This document shows positions 16,235-24,516 of a DNA stretch of 64,000 bases, piece after piece. This stretch comes from JAWOLE01 sp035263845 (GTDB lineage: Bacteria > Acidobacteriota > Thermoanaerobaculia > UBA5066 > Gp7-AA6): NCBI GenBank assembly GCA_035263845.1, contig DATFQY010000222.1, forward strand, positions 1-64,000. The letters are read 5' to 3'. The notes under the pieces are model-generated. The model did not search any database. It had not been told where the DNA came from and saw only the letters and a list, made by a program, of their open reading frames with translations. The translations under genes and the position numbers were made by a program. The first letter of the stretch is position 1. Each line of letters begins with the position of its first letter.

Positions 16235-17251
16235 ATGAAAAAGCGGGATTACTACGAGGTCCTGGGGGTCGCGAAGGGGGCCTCCGAGGCCGAGATCAAG
16301 AAGTCCTACCGACGCCTCGCCCGGAAGCTCCACCCCGACGTGAATCCCGGAGACAAGTCGGCCCAGAAGAAGTTCCAGGAGGTCCAGGAGGCCTACGACG
16401 TCCTGCGCGACGCGGAGAAGCGCCGCGCCTACGACCGGTTCGGGCACGCCGGCCGGCCCGGTCCGGGATTCGAGGGCACCGGGACCGGGCCTGGCGGATT
16501 CCCGGGGGCGGGCGGCGGCTTCGAGGGGTCCCCGTTCGAGGGTTTCCACTTCGAGAGCGGCGACCTAGGCGATCTCTTCGGCAACCTCTTCGGCGGACGC
16601 GCCCGGGCCGCCCGCGGCCCGCAGAAAGGGGAGGACGCGACCGGCACGATCGAGATCCCCTTCCGCGAGGCGGTCCTTGGAGGGGCGACGTCGCTGTCGC
16701 TTCGCCGCGAGAAGGAATGCCCCGAGTGCGGCGGCACGGGACGCAAAGGGCGCGAGGTCTGCCCGACGTGCCGCGGCCGCGGGCGCGTCGCCGAGGTCGA
16801 GAACGTGCGCATCAAGATTCCCGAGGGCACCGAGGACGGCGGCGTCATCCGAGTTCCGGGCAAGGGCGGGCCCGGCGTCAGCGGCGGGCCGGTGGGCGAT
16901 CTCTTCGTGACCGTTCGGGTCACGGCGCACCCGTACTTCGAGCGCCGCGGCGACGACATCCACGGCGTCGTGCCGGTCACGGTCAAGGAGGCTTACGCGG
17001 GAGCAGAAATCGACGTGCCCACCATCCGCGGCACGCTCCGCGCGAAGATCCCGCCCGGCACGCGCGGCCAGAAGCTTCGGCTGCGCGGGCAGGGTGTGCG
17101 CAACCCGCGCACCGGGCAGACGGGGGACCACATCTACACGATCCGGGTGGTCGTGCCGCGGGCGGTCACGCCGGCGGGAAGCGACGCGGCGACGCTGCTG
17201 GATTCGCTCTACGACGAGCCGGTGAGGAAGGACCTGCCGCGCGGACTCTGA
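16235..17251 (+). CDS. DnaJ-type co-chaperone with a shortened zinc domain
   Basis: Hsp40 co-chaperone that stimulates DnaK ATPase and delivers substrates; 338 aa. J domain 1-65 with the HPD motif (ARKLHPDVNPGD) and YDVLRD. Gly/Phe-rich linker about 70-125. Then only two zinc motifs, CPECGGTG and CPTCRGRG (about 161-185), where standard DnaJ has four. C-terminal beta-sandwich substrate-binding domains follow (about 185-315: VRIKIPEGTEDGGVIRVPGKG, HPYFERRGDDIHGVVPVTVKEA). It is therefore intermediate between DnaJ and CbpA types. No dnaK or grpE is adjacent. Preceded by a TATAAT box with almost no leader, and followed by a dispersed repeat. Confidence 0.92.
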   Translation: MKKRDYYEVLGVAKGASEAEIKKSYRRLARKLHPDVNPGDKSAQKKFQEVQEAYDVLRDAEKRRAYDRFGHAGRPGPGFEGTGTGPGGFPGAGGGFEGSPFEGFHFESGDLGDLFGNLFGGRARAARGPQKGEDATGTIEIPFREAVLGGATSLSLRREKECPECGGTGRKGREVCPTCRGRGRVAEVENVRIKIPEGTEDGGVIRVPGKGGPGVSGGPVGDLFVTVRVTAHPYFERRGDDIHGVVPVTVKEAYAGAEIDVPTIRGTLRAKIPPGTRGQKLRLRGQGVRNPRTGQTGDHIYTIRVVVPRAVTPAGSDAATLLDSLYDEPVRKDLPRGL

Positions 17252-17259
17252 TCCCCCTT

Positions 17260-17376
17260 GTCATCCTGAGCGAGGCCGAAGGCCAGCGAAGCATCTACAC
17301 GACTGAGCCGCGTGAAGACTTTTCTCGCGGCTTCTCCACCAAGATCCTTTGGTCGCTTTGCGTACCCCAGGATGAC
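17260..17376. repeat. Dispersed TIR element, copy A (GTCATCCTGAG family)
   Basis: About 117 bp, starting GTCATCCTGAGCGAGGCCGA and ending CCAGGATGAC, so the ends are near-perfect inverted repeats. The inner sequence shares GCGAGGCCGAA, CCAGCGAAG, GAGCCGCG and TCTCCACCAAGATCCTT with copy B at 43386-43518. It sits 8 nt after the dnaJ stop. Short non-coding elements with such ends occur widely in Acidobacteriota and related genomes; no transposase is present. Confidence 0.7.
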
Positions 17377-17432
17377 TAGGGGCGCTGTCTCTCTGATTGA
17401 CGAACCGCGCGGCGCGTAGCCGCGCCGAGCTG

Positions 17433-18521
17433 TCAATTGCGGGTGGCCATCTCCTGGACCAGGCGCATCGCGCGGTCCGCGGTCATGGTGTCGGAGAGCT
17501 GGATCGTGCGCACGCTCGACCACGCCTTGCCGTCGAAGCGGGTGTAGCCGATCGCCGTGCCCGTGTTCCACGCCAGCGTCGGCCGGTAGGCGAAGCCGAT
17601 CAGCGTCTTCACGTCGCCGATGACGATCGGGCCGACGTCGCCGATGGGATTGTCCGAGGCCACGCCGACGACCGGGATCCGGCGCCGCATCCACGTCGCG
17701 TTGTCCGGACCGGGACGGCCGAGTTCGGTAGGGAAGGAAACGCGGATGACGTAGTGGCGTCCCGCGGAGAGGTCCGCGAAGCTCGCCAGCAGCGACCCGC
17801 TCATGCCGTCGACCTGCAGGGCCGGGAACATGTACGCTCCCGTCGAGCGCCCGGCCGTCGGAGTCGACCCGCCGCTCCCGATCAACGCCGGCAGGTCGTA
17901 CACCTGGACGTCGCCCGGGTCCTGGTCGTCGTCGAGGAAGATCGGCGCGTAGCGGGCCTGCGCGTACTGCGCCTCCTCCCACCAGATCACGGAAAGCAGC
18001 GTCCGGGTCTTCGTGATCGCGTTTCCGCTCGGGTCCACCATGTTGACCGAGAGGTGCGAGAGGAGCATCTGCGGGTTGTACGCGTGGGCCATCCCGAGAT
18101 TGGGAAGGAGGTTGCCCACCGACCAGGTGCCGTTGCGGTAGACGCCGAGCCGCAGGACGTTCAGGACCGTCAGCTCCTCGTTCCAGAGGAGGACGAGAGA
18201 GTCCGACGGCTCGTCGTACGCGATGTCGAGGTTGTGCTTGACGTCGGCGTTGACCGTGCCCGGAATGATGCCGGCCTGGATCTGCCCGTCCTGGCTGCGC
18301 GAGGTCCACTCGATCAGCTTGTCCGATGGCCCGAGGTTTCCGCCGACGACGCCTAGGTCCGTCGCGGAGCCCGAGCGGATCACGTAGAGCGTGCCGTCCG
18401 GCGAGAGGATCGACTTCTCCTCGTAGGCCGGCGCCGGCGCGTTCGTTTCGGCCGCGAGCGGACCGGCCGCGAGCGCGAGGAGCGCGGCGGCGGCGAGCGG
18501 GCGGAGGAAGCGCGCGATCAT
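17433..18521 (-). CDS. Exported protein of unknown function
   Basis: 362 aa. Signal peptide MIARFLRPLAAAALLALAAGPLAA, cleavage near AAE. The mature part is not recognised. It is rich in short beta-type segments (LYVIRSGSATDLGVVGGN, LVLLWNEELTVLNVLRLGVY, TLLSVIWWEEAQYAQARYAP, TLIGFAYRPTLAWNTGTAIGY), which could suggest a beta-propeller or other all-beta domain. It follows the TPR gene by 4 nt and is likely co-transcribed with it. Convergent with dnaJ. Probably periplasmic or secreted. Confidence 0.75.
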   Translation of the reverse strand: MIARFLRPLAAAALLALAAGPLAAETNAPAPAYEEKSILSPDGTLYVIRSGSATDLGVVGGNLGPSDKLIEWTSRSQDGQIQAGIIPGTVNADVKHNLDIAYDEPSDSLVLLWNEELTVLNVLRLGVYRNGTWSVGNLLPNLGMAHAYNPQMLLSHLSVNMVDPSGNAITKTRTLLSVIWWEEAQYAQARYAPIFLDDDQDPGDVQVYDLPALIGSGGSTPTAGRSTGAYMFPALQVDGMSGSLLASFADLSAGRHYVIRVSFPTELGRPGPDNATWMRRRIPVVGVASDNPIGDVGPIVIGDVKTLIGFAYRPTLAWNTGTAIGYTRFDGKAWSSVRTIQLSDTMTADRAMRLVQEMATRN

Positions 18522-18525
18522 CCGG

Positions 18526-19428
18526 TCAGGCCCTCAGGTTGATGACTTCCATCAGCGAGATCTGCGAGAGGTAGTGCTTCAGGGCCGGGAAGTCGGGGTA
18601 GTAGCTGGCGAGCGCCTCGTACTGGTCCTCCGCGTCGGCGGTCCGTCCCATCTCCGAGTACGTCTCGGCCAGCAGGTAGTGCGAGTTCTTGATGACGTCC
18701 TCGCGGCCGAACTCCTTGCCCAGTCCGAGCGCGCGGATTCCCCAGTTCTCCGCCTCGTCGAGCTTCTCGAGCTTGACGTGCGCGAAGCAGAGGTCGAGCG
18801 CGGGGTAGTCCATCGCCTGACGCGCGCCGAGGCTGTCGAGCACGGAGAGCGAGCGGTGCACGAGCGGAAGGCCGATCTCGACGCGGTCGAGCGCGATGTG
18901 GCAGTAGCCGAGGTTGTCGGTCGCGACGGCGGCCTGCCGCGAGAGGCTCTCGCCTTGCGACTCGAGGCGGTCCACCGCTTCCTGGAAGAGGTCGCGCGCC
19001 GCCTCGAAGCGGCTCTCGTGGAGCTCGAGGTTGGCGAGGAGGTTCAGCGACGTTCCCGTCAACTCCTCATTGCCGATGTCGCGGCTCTTGGCGAGAGCGG
19101 TCTGCGCGTAGAAGAGCGCCCGGCCGTACTCGTTCCGGGCCTCGTGGGCGTTGGCGGAGACGTAGGCCGCGAGCGCGCCGTTGTAGCTCGTCGGATTGCG
19201 AAGCAGGATCTCCTTCAGTCGCGAGAGATCGAAGTCCCGCCGGTCCATCTCGATCAACGTCGTGGCCCGGTTGCAGGTGAAGAGGTCCTCGAGGTCGCGG
19301 TCCTTCCACGAGCGGGCCAGCGACAGGCCGTCGTCGTACAGCGTCAGGGCGCGCTCGTAGTCGCCCGCCCAGATCGCGTCTCGCGCGGTCCGGCGCAGAA
19401 ACTCCAAGTGTTTGCGTCGCTCGCTCAT
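18526..19428 (-). CDS. Tetratricopeptide-repeat protein
   Basis: 300-residue helical-repeat protein without signal peptide or membrane segment, thus cytoplasmic. TPR-like helix pairs run through the chain: AIWAGDYERALTLYDDGLSL (about 18-37), ALFYAQTALAKSR, TSLNLLANLELHESRFEAAR, TDNLGYCHIALDRVEIGLP, DLCFAHVKLEKLDEAENWGI, YLLAETYSEMGRTADAED. Such proteins are protein-protein scaffolds; partner unknown. Upstream XRE regulator and downstream exported protein lie on the same strand with short gaps, suggesting a three-gene unit. Confidence 0.85.
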   Translation of the reverse strand: MSERRKHLEFLRRTARDAIWAGDYERALTLYDDGLSLARSWKDRDLEDLFTCNRATTLIEMDRRDFDLSRLKEILLRNPTSYNGALAAYVSANAHEARNEYGRALFYAQTALAKSRDIGNEELTGTSLNLLANLELHESRFEAARDLFQEAVDRLESQGESLSRQAAVATDNLGYCHIALDRVEIGLPLVHRSLSVLDSLGARQAMDYPALDLCFAHVKLEKLDEAENWGIRALGLGKEFGREDVIKNSHYLLAETYSEMGRTADAEDQYEALASYYPDFPALKHYLSQISLMEVINLRA

Positions 19429-19471
19429 CGAAGGAATCGCCCTGGCGATTCTAGAGTTTCGCGACGCGAAC

Positions 19472-19864
19472 TCAAGATGTTTCTTCCTCTTTCGGCGGGG
19501 GCGGGGCCGGCGGAGCGGCCTTCTCTTCGTGCTGCTGGAGCTTCTTGAAGCGGACGAAATCGCGCACTTCGCGCTGCGACTCGGCGTTGAGCTCCTGGAA
19601 GTCCGAGACGAGCTCGCGGGCGCCGGAGGCCTCGGGCGCCTCGGTCTCGCCGAAGAATTCGCCCATCTTCAAATCGAAGACCTGGAGGATCTTGAAGAGG
19701 GTGTCGAGGCCGACTTTGTATTCGCCCTGCTCCATCCGGGAAAGATCGGACTGGGCGATCCCGATCCTCTCGGAGAGCTCGGTCTGGGTCAGGTGCCGGC
19801 CTTTGCGCAGTTCCCGGATGCGCGAGCCGACCAGGTTGATTTTGCGGGGCGAGTGGGAAGACAT
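19472..19864 (-). CDS. XRE-family helix-turn-helix regulator
   Basis: 130 aa. N-terminal HTH_XRE domain (about 8-66) with the classic pattern IRELRKGRHLTQTELSERIG...QSDLSRMEQGE and VGLDTLFKILQVFDL. The C-terminal tail is charged and ends in a Pro/Glu-rich stretch (APPAPPPPKEEETS). A segment ELVSDFQELNAESQREVRDFVRF resembles the regulatory tails of SinR/PlcR-like repressors. It is divergent from the ABC permease gene, whose promoter lies in the shared 80-bp gap, so it may control that gene as well as its own. Confidence 0.9.
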   Translation of the reverse strand: MSSHSPRKINLVGSRIRELRKGRHLTQTELSERIGIAQSDLSRMEQGEYKVGLDTLFKILQVFDLKMGEFFGETEAPEASGARELVSDFQELNAESQREVRDFVRFKKLQQHEEKAAPPAPPPPKEEETS

Positions 19865-19906
19865 GGTGTCGCGTCGTTGGGCGTTTTTGGTTCTCGGGAA
19901 ATGCTA

Positions 19907-19934
19907 TTGCATCATAAACTGCCGTAACTATAAT
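19907..19934 (+). promoter_or_regulatory. Sigma70 promoter of the ABC-2 permease gene
   Basis: TTGCAT (19907-19912), 16-nt spacer, TATAAT (19929-19934). The ATG follows after 10 nt, so the transcript should be nearly leaderless. Located in the gap shared with the divergent XRE gene. Confidence 0.65.
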
Positions 19935-19944
19935 CCCACCGCCG

Positions 19945-20733
19945 ATGTCAAGCAACAGGAAAAGGCTCTCCGCCCGCCTTTTTCTCGTCAAAGAGATGGT
20001 TCTGCGGGATATCAGGGCCCGGTACGCCGGGTCCCGGCTGGGCATCTTTTGGGCCTTTGCCCAGCCCCTCCTCTGGATCCTCCTTTATGCCTGGGTCTTC
20101 GGCGTCGTCCTCCGGATCCCTGTGGAAAAGGGCTTCTCGACCTTCCCGGAGTTCCTGCTGGCGGGCTTGCTGCCCTGGATGGCGATCCAGGAGGGGATCT
20201 CCCGGGCCTCCACGGTCCTGGCCGACAACGCTGCCATGGTCAAGAAGACCGTCTTCCCGGTCGAGACGCTGGTCCTCTCGGTCGTCTTTGCCGCCGTTGT
20301 CAACCAGGTCATCGCCTTCGTCATCTACGCCGCCTACCTGGGCTGGCTCGGGCACCTCTCGCTCCCCTGGCTGCTGTTGACCATCCCTGCCCTGGCCGTC
20401 CAGACCCTGATGACCTTCGGGATCGCCTGCTTCGCCGCGACGGTGACGACTCTCGTCCGGGACGTGGCTCACGGCGTCAACATCGCGCTGACGGTCGTCT
20501 TTTACGCCACGCCGATCGTCTACCCGCCCTCGATGATCCCGTCGAATTTCCGCTGGGTCCTTTCGGTCAACCCGGTGGCGCACTTAGCGGAGTGGTACCG
20601 GCGGGCCTTCACGCTCCACACCGCTCCCGACGCTTCCTCCGTCCTCTACCTGACGGTGTTTTCCGGCGTCGCCGCAGTCCTCGCCGCGGCCCTCTTCCTG
20701 CGCGCGCGTCCTCACTTCGCGGACCTTCTCTAA
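19945..20733 (+). CDS. ABC-2 type polysaccharide export permease (KpsM/Wzm/TagG family)
   Basis: 262-residue inner-membrane permease moving lipid-linked polysaccharide to the periplasm together with a Wzt/KpsT ATPase. N-terminal family hallmark LLVKEMVLRDIRARYAGSRLGIFWAFAQPL-type stretch (VLRDIRARYAGSRLGIFWAF, about 19-38) and about six TM helices, with the C-terminal FYATPIVYPPSMIP and NPVAHLAEWYRRAF motifs typical of O-antigen exporters. The only matching ATPase in the window is at 30067, more than 9 kb away beyond three exported-protein genes, so pairing is likely but inferred. Confidence 0.93.
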   Translation: MSSNRKRLSARLFLVKEMVLRDIRARYAGSRLGIFWAFAQPLLWILLYAWVFGVVLRIPVEKGFSTFPEFLLAGLLPWMAIQEGISRASTVLADNAAMVKKTVFPVETLVLSVVFAAVVNQVIAFVIYAAYLGWLGHLSLPWLLLTIPALAVQTLMTFGIACFAATVTTLVRDVAHGVNIALTVVFYATPIVYPPSMIPSNFRWVLSVNPVAHLAEWYRRAFTLHTAPDASSVLYLTVFSGVAAVLAAALFLRARPHFADLL

Positions 20734-20845
20734 GGCAGTGTCCGTGTTGAGACGCCGAGAAAAGGGGAAGAATTTCGCGGTCGGGCCGTTTTCAGTGAGC
20801 GGTTTCCTCGGGTTTCCCCACCCCACCCATGAAAGAGGAGGTTCT

Positions 20846-22483
20846 GTGATTCGCACTCGATCCCTGCTCGTCCTCGCCGTGGCGGTGCTCGCGGCATCCT
20901 GCGCCGCCCCTTCCGGCGGGTCCAAGCCCACTGTGGCCTCGGCGCCTCCGACTCCGACGCCGGGCATCATGTCGAGGACCAATCCGAACATCGTCGAGGA
21001 AGACGAATACCACTTCGTCGAGCGGCTGCCCAAGGAGGAGTACATCCGGGTTGACGAGCGGCACATCCGCCACCCCCTCGTGGGCCCCGCCGTCGAGTTC
21101 TACAAGGAAGACGACAAGTACTACTACATCTACACGAACAAGAGGAACGCCGAGACCGAGGCGCTGGAGAGGATGCTCAAGCAGTCCCAGACGCCGACCC
21201 CGGCTTCCCCGGCGGCCCCCGGCCAGGCGCCGCCGCCGCCCGCGATGACGCCGACGCCCTCGGGCCCGCCGCTGTCGGACTTCGAGGACCTTCTGCCGCG
21301 GCGCGAAGCCGGGAAGCTGCGCCTGGAGCCGGTCGCGCAGAGCGGCCTTCCCGCGAGCGGGTTGTGGCGCGCCTCCTTCGTCATCCGCGACATCAACGGC
21401 GACAAGATCCCCGACATCATCGCTCCGCCCTCGCGGCTGGGCGACGCGAAGCTCCACGTCTGGATCGGCGACGGCAAAGGGCACTTCACGCCGTGGCCCG
21501 TGCAGTTCGTCGAGGAGGGCAAGCCCAGCACCACCTTCTCTCTCGACTACGGCGCCGTCGCCGTCGGCGACATCGACCGCGACGGCAAGCTCGACGTCGT
21601 CGCGGCCTCGCACGGCGCCGGGCTCATCTCGCTCTTCGGCGACGGCAACGGCACCTTCCGAATCGTGAGGTCGGGGCTCCCCACGCGCGACTTCTCCTCG
21701 CAGGCGATCACGCTCGTCGACGCGGACGGGGACGGCAAGCTCGACATCGTCGCCGCCGTCGACAACGTGGGCGGCCGTTCCGACGCCCAGGACCAGGTGC
21801 GCGTGTACCTCAACCGCGGGAACCGGTGGCAGTACAAGCAGGACGGGATCGCAGGCGGCTTCTACTCGAACTGCATCCACGCCTGGGACTACGACCGGGA
21901 CGGCAAGACGGACATCCTGACGGCCTCCAACTACATCGGCGCGCTAACGCTTCTCTGGAGGAATAACGGCGACGGGCGCTTCGAGCCGATCCGGTTCCCG
22001 GCCATCGAGATCTACTCGTACCACTTCGCGACGGTGCCCGGCACCTGGGGCAAGCAGCGCGCCTCGGCCTTCGCCGACGCGTACAACATGATCACCAACG
22101 ATCCCACCGAGGCGCGGGCGATCGGCATCACCGTCTACAGCTACGAGGGCGGGACCTGGAGCCGCCACCGCGTGTGGCGCAAGAAGGCGGGACAGTCCTC
22201 GCAGTACGCACTGGCCATGGGGGATCTCGACGGCGACGGCCTGGATGACGTCGTCTTCGCCGATACCGAGCAGAACAAGCTGCGGATCTTCTTCCAGAAG
22301 CCGGACGGGACCTTCACGGAGATGGCCGAGAACGAAGAGCCGGTCCTGGACTCGCTCGGGCAGTGGATCGAGCTCGCCGACCTCGACGGGGACGGCCGGC
22401 TCGACATCGTTCTCTCCAAGACGGTGGCCTCTTACCGTCCCAACGACCAGGGCGGCTGGTCGGTCTGGCTGAACAAGCGCTAA
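20846..22483 (+). CDS. Lipoprotein with FG-GAP/VCBS repeats
   Basis: 545 aa. Lipoprotein signal: VIRTRSLLVLAVAVLAASC with lipobox LAASC, so the mature N-terminus is probably Cys-acylated. After a Pro-rich linker (TPTPASPAAPGQ) come at least six calcium-binding FG-GAP loops of integrin-alpha type: DINGDKIPD (about 182), DIDRDGKLD, DADGDGKLD, DYDRDGKTD, DLDGDGLDD and DLDGDGRLD. These build a beta-propeller used for adhesion or ligand binding. The GTG at 20846 is chosen for its GAGGAGG ribosome site and the signal peptide; the frame opens 36 codons earlier. It lies between the permease and two surface-protein genes. Confidence 0.88.
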   Translation: MIRTRSLLVLAVAVLAASCAAPSGGSKPTVASAPPTPTPGIMSRTNPNIVEEDEYHFVERLPKEEYIRVDERHIRHPLVGPAVEFYKEDDKYYYIYTNKRNAETEALERMLKQSQTPTPASPAAPGQAPPPPAMTPTPSGPPLSDFEDLLPRREAGKLRLEPVAQSGLPASGLWRASFVIRDINGDKIPDIIAPPSRLGDAKLHVWIGDGKGHFTPWPVQFVEEGKPSTTFSLDYGAVAVGDIDRDGKLDVVAASHGAGLISLFGDGNGTFRIVRSGLPTRDFSSQAITLVDADGDGKLDIVAAVDNVGGRSDAQDQVRVYLNRGNRWQYKQDGIAGGFYSNCIHAWDYDRDGKTDILTASNYIGALTLLWRNNGDGRFEPIRFPAIEIYSYHFATVPGTWGKQRASAFADAYNMITNDPTEARAIGITVYSYEGGTWSRHRVWRKKAGQSSQYALAMGDLDGDGLDDVVFADTEQNKLRIFFQKPDGTFTEMAENEEPVLDSLGQWIELADLDGDGRLDIVLSKTVASYRPNDQGGWSVWLNKR

Positions 22484-22549
22484 CCCATGCGTCCGAAACG
22501 AGTTGACCCTGTCCTCATGATCAGGAAGCATATTTTTCGGAATTTCCTC

Positions 22550-22578
22550 TTGACAGGGGCGCTCCGAGCGCCCAAGAT
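22550..22578 (+). promoter_or_regulatory. Promoter upstream of the surface protein gene, with inverted repeat in the spacer
   Basis: TTGACA (22550-22555), 17-nt spacer, CAAGAT (22573-22578). The spacer holds a GGGCGCT-CCG-AGCGCCC inverted repeat that could be an operator or early hairpin. A long 5' leader of roughly 150 nt follows before the ATG at 22734, with no other gene seen. Confidence 0.5.
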
Positions 22579-22733
22579 GGCCGCAAACCACGGAGGTGCA
22601 TGAACTCCCGGTTAACTCCAATCTTGAAATCAGGTTCTGAAAAACGAGAAAAATGGGAGGTGATGGGATCGCGCGGAGGAAGGAACTCAAGCGTGTTTTT
22701 TTCGCAGTTAACAGTAACGAGGAGATCTCAATA

Positions 22734-24278
22734 ATGAAGAAAACCTTCCTGACGTGTATGGCGGTGGTCGCCGTGCTCGCGATTGCGAGCAGCGCCGGCG
22801 CCATCACGTGCACCATTGACCAGCGTCCCGCTGCGACGCTGCTCATTCCCTACTTCCAGGCGACGTTCAACGCGGACGGCACCATCCAGGGAACGGGCAC
22901 GAGCGCTCTGGACACCCTCGTGACGATCGGCAACGCCTCGGCCGCGCCGATGCTCGCTCACGTCAACGTGTTCAACGAGCGGACCGAGCTCGTCCTCGAC
23001 TTCAACATCGCGCTCACCGGCTTCGACATTCAGTCGTTCTCGGTGGCCTCGGTGCTGAGGGGGAACCTGCCGATCACGCCGGTGAACATCAACCACCAGC
23101 CCGAGGTCAAGGACGGCATTCAGGTGACGATCACCGGTGACGTCTGCCAGCGCAACTCGAGCGCGCCGGTCTATCCGTCCGCCGGAGGTTACCTGCGTGT
23201 GAGACCGACGAGCCCGGCAACGGGTCTCGACAACACACTCGCAACGGTTTCCTATCCCGCCGGGCCGTTCCCGACCGCGTTCCTGTTCTCGGTCCTCGAC
23301 TCGCTCGATGCGACCAAGGACACCACGACGTGCGGCGGCACCGACGGCGTCATCACCAACCCGATTCACGGCTACATCACGATCGACCACGCGAACTACT
23401 GCAACCTCTCCAACCCGTCGGATCCGGCGTACTACACGAACGATGCGATCGGTATGGAGAACAACCTGTTCGGTGACTACATCTACACCTCCGGCGCCGG
23501 CGTCGGCACGGAAGGGTACGCGGCCGTCGCCATCGAGGCGGATGCCTCCCTGGCCGACACCACCGCCGTCCCGACCAACCCCGCCAGCACGGCTCCTGTC
23601 GGACGCCGCACCTTCTATCGTCGCTACGTGACGGTTGCGGATCCGCTGGGCTGCCTCAACACGTTCCCGGCTCCGCAGTCCGGCTTTGACTGCGGCGGCG
23701 GCGACCAGCGCGAGCCCCTGGGCCTCAAGTACGCGGCCCGTTGGTTCGATGCGTCGCCTGGCGTTACTTCCAACTTCTACGTGTGGCGTGGATCGGCCGG
23801 CTCCTCCGCGATCAGCGGCGGTCTGGCTGACCTGCTCGGCTTCGCAGTCGGCAAGTGCAACACGTCCGAGCCGACCGTGACCTTGACCTTCTTCGATGAA
23901 GACGAGAACACGGTTACGCAGGGCGTCTGCCCGTCCCCGTGCTCGCAGCCGACGTTCAACTTCCCGTTGGAGACGCAGCGCACCAACATCTCGGCCTTCT
24001 CCCACCCCGTGTGGCCGGCCGGCTGGGTGAGCATGTCGTTCTTCAACAACACCGGTCCGCTCGGCGGCAACCTGGATCAGGCGTGGGTTGACTACGAGAT
24101 CCTGGGCGCCACCGCGTTCCTCGTTGCCGGAATCCCGGCGGCTCAGCTCGATCCGACGAACTGCCAGCCGCTCGGCGTCTCCTGCACCACGGGTACCGGT
24201 TGCTACGGTCCGACCTCCGGCTCCGGCGTGACGGTCTCTCTGCCCGCCATCCCGGTGATCGTCGGGACCGGCCCATAG
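22734..24278 (+). CDS. Secreted surface protein of unknown function
   Basis: 514 aa. Signal peptide MKKTFLTCMAVVAVLAIASSAGA; mature chain rich in Thr, Ser, Gly, Asn and Pro, with scattered Cys pairs (CTIDQRP, CGGTD, CGGGDQ, CSQPTF, CTTGTGC) likely forming disulfides. Beta-type segments such as DTLVTIGNASAAPMLAHVNV resemble the domains of the next protein. The ATG at 22734 has GAGGAGAT upstream; the longer frame to 22653 is leader DNA. A promoter, long leader, CGT/GGT/GTT-rich codon choice and a very strong terminator suggest high expression, so this may be a major extracellular or S-layer-like protein. The family is not recognised. Confidence 0.78.
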   Translation: MKKTFLTCMAVVAVLAIASSAGAITCTIDQRPAATLLIPYFQATFNADGTIQGTGTSALDTLVTIGNASAAPMLAHVNVFNERTELVLDFNIALTGFDIQSFSVASVLRGNLPITPVNINHQPEVKDGIQVTITGDVCQRNSSAPVYPSAGGYLRVRPTSPATGLDNTLATVSYPAGPFPTAFLFSVLDSLDATKDTTTCGGTDGVITNPIHGYITIDHANYCNLSNPSDPAYYTNDAIGMENNLFGDYIYTSGAGVGTEGYAAVAIEADASLADTTAVPTNPASTAPVGRRTFYRRYVTVADPLGCLNTFPAPQSGFDCGGGDQREPLGLKYAARWFDASPGVTSNFYVWRGSAGSSAISGGLADLLGFAVGKCNTSEPTVTLTFFDEDENTVTQGVCPSPCSQPTFNFPLETQRTNISAFSHPVWPAGWVSMSFFNNTGPLGGNLDQAWVDYEILGATAFLVAGIPAAQLDPTNCQPLGVSCTTGTGCYGPTSGSGVTVSLPAIPVIVGTGP

Positions 24279-24290
24279 TCGTTTCTTCTG

Positions 24291-24330
24291 GAGTGGGCGG
24301 GACGCAAAGTCCCGCCCACTCTTTTTTTCT
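24291..24330 (+). terminator. Strong intrinsic terminator
   Basis: Perfect 12-bp stem GAGTGGGCGGGA / TCCCGCCCACTC with loop CGCAAAG, followed by seven T. Ends transcription of the 22734-24278 gene. Confidence 0.93.
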
Positions 24331-24516
24331 TAGATCGGAAGGTCTCGTTCCTGAAGAACAGACCCTCACAAGTTAAGCAGAGGTCGCTGAGTCAGCCCGC
24401 CGGCCCGATTTCAGATTCCTCCTAACTACATCCATGAAGAGGAATATGAAATCCGGCTCCGGAAACGACCGATGCAGTCAATCCGCCGAAGGCATTCCCA
24501 GGAGGTTTGTCCACTC

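Noticed and set aside
17260..17376. Insertion sequence at the repeat
   Set aside because: Too short for a transposase; only a non-autonomous TIR element.
24297..24320. GGGACGCAAAGTCCC resembling part of a c-di-GMP riboswitch
   Set aside because: It is the loop and stem of a simple terminator after a gene; none of the other riboswitch elements is present.
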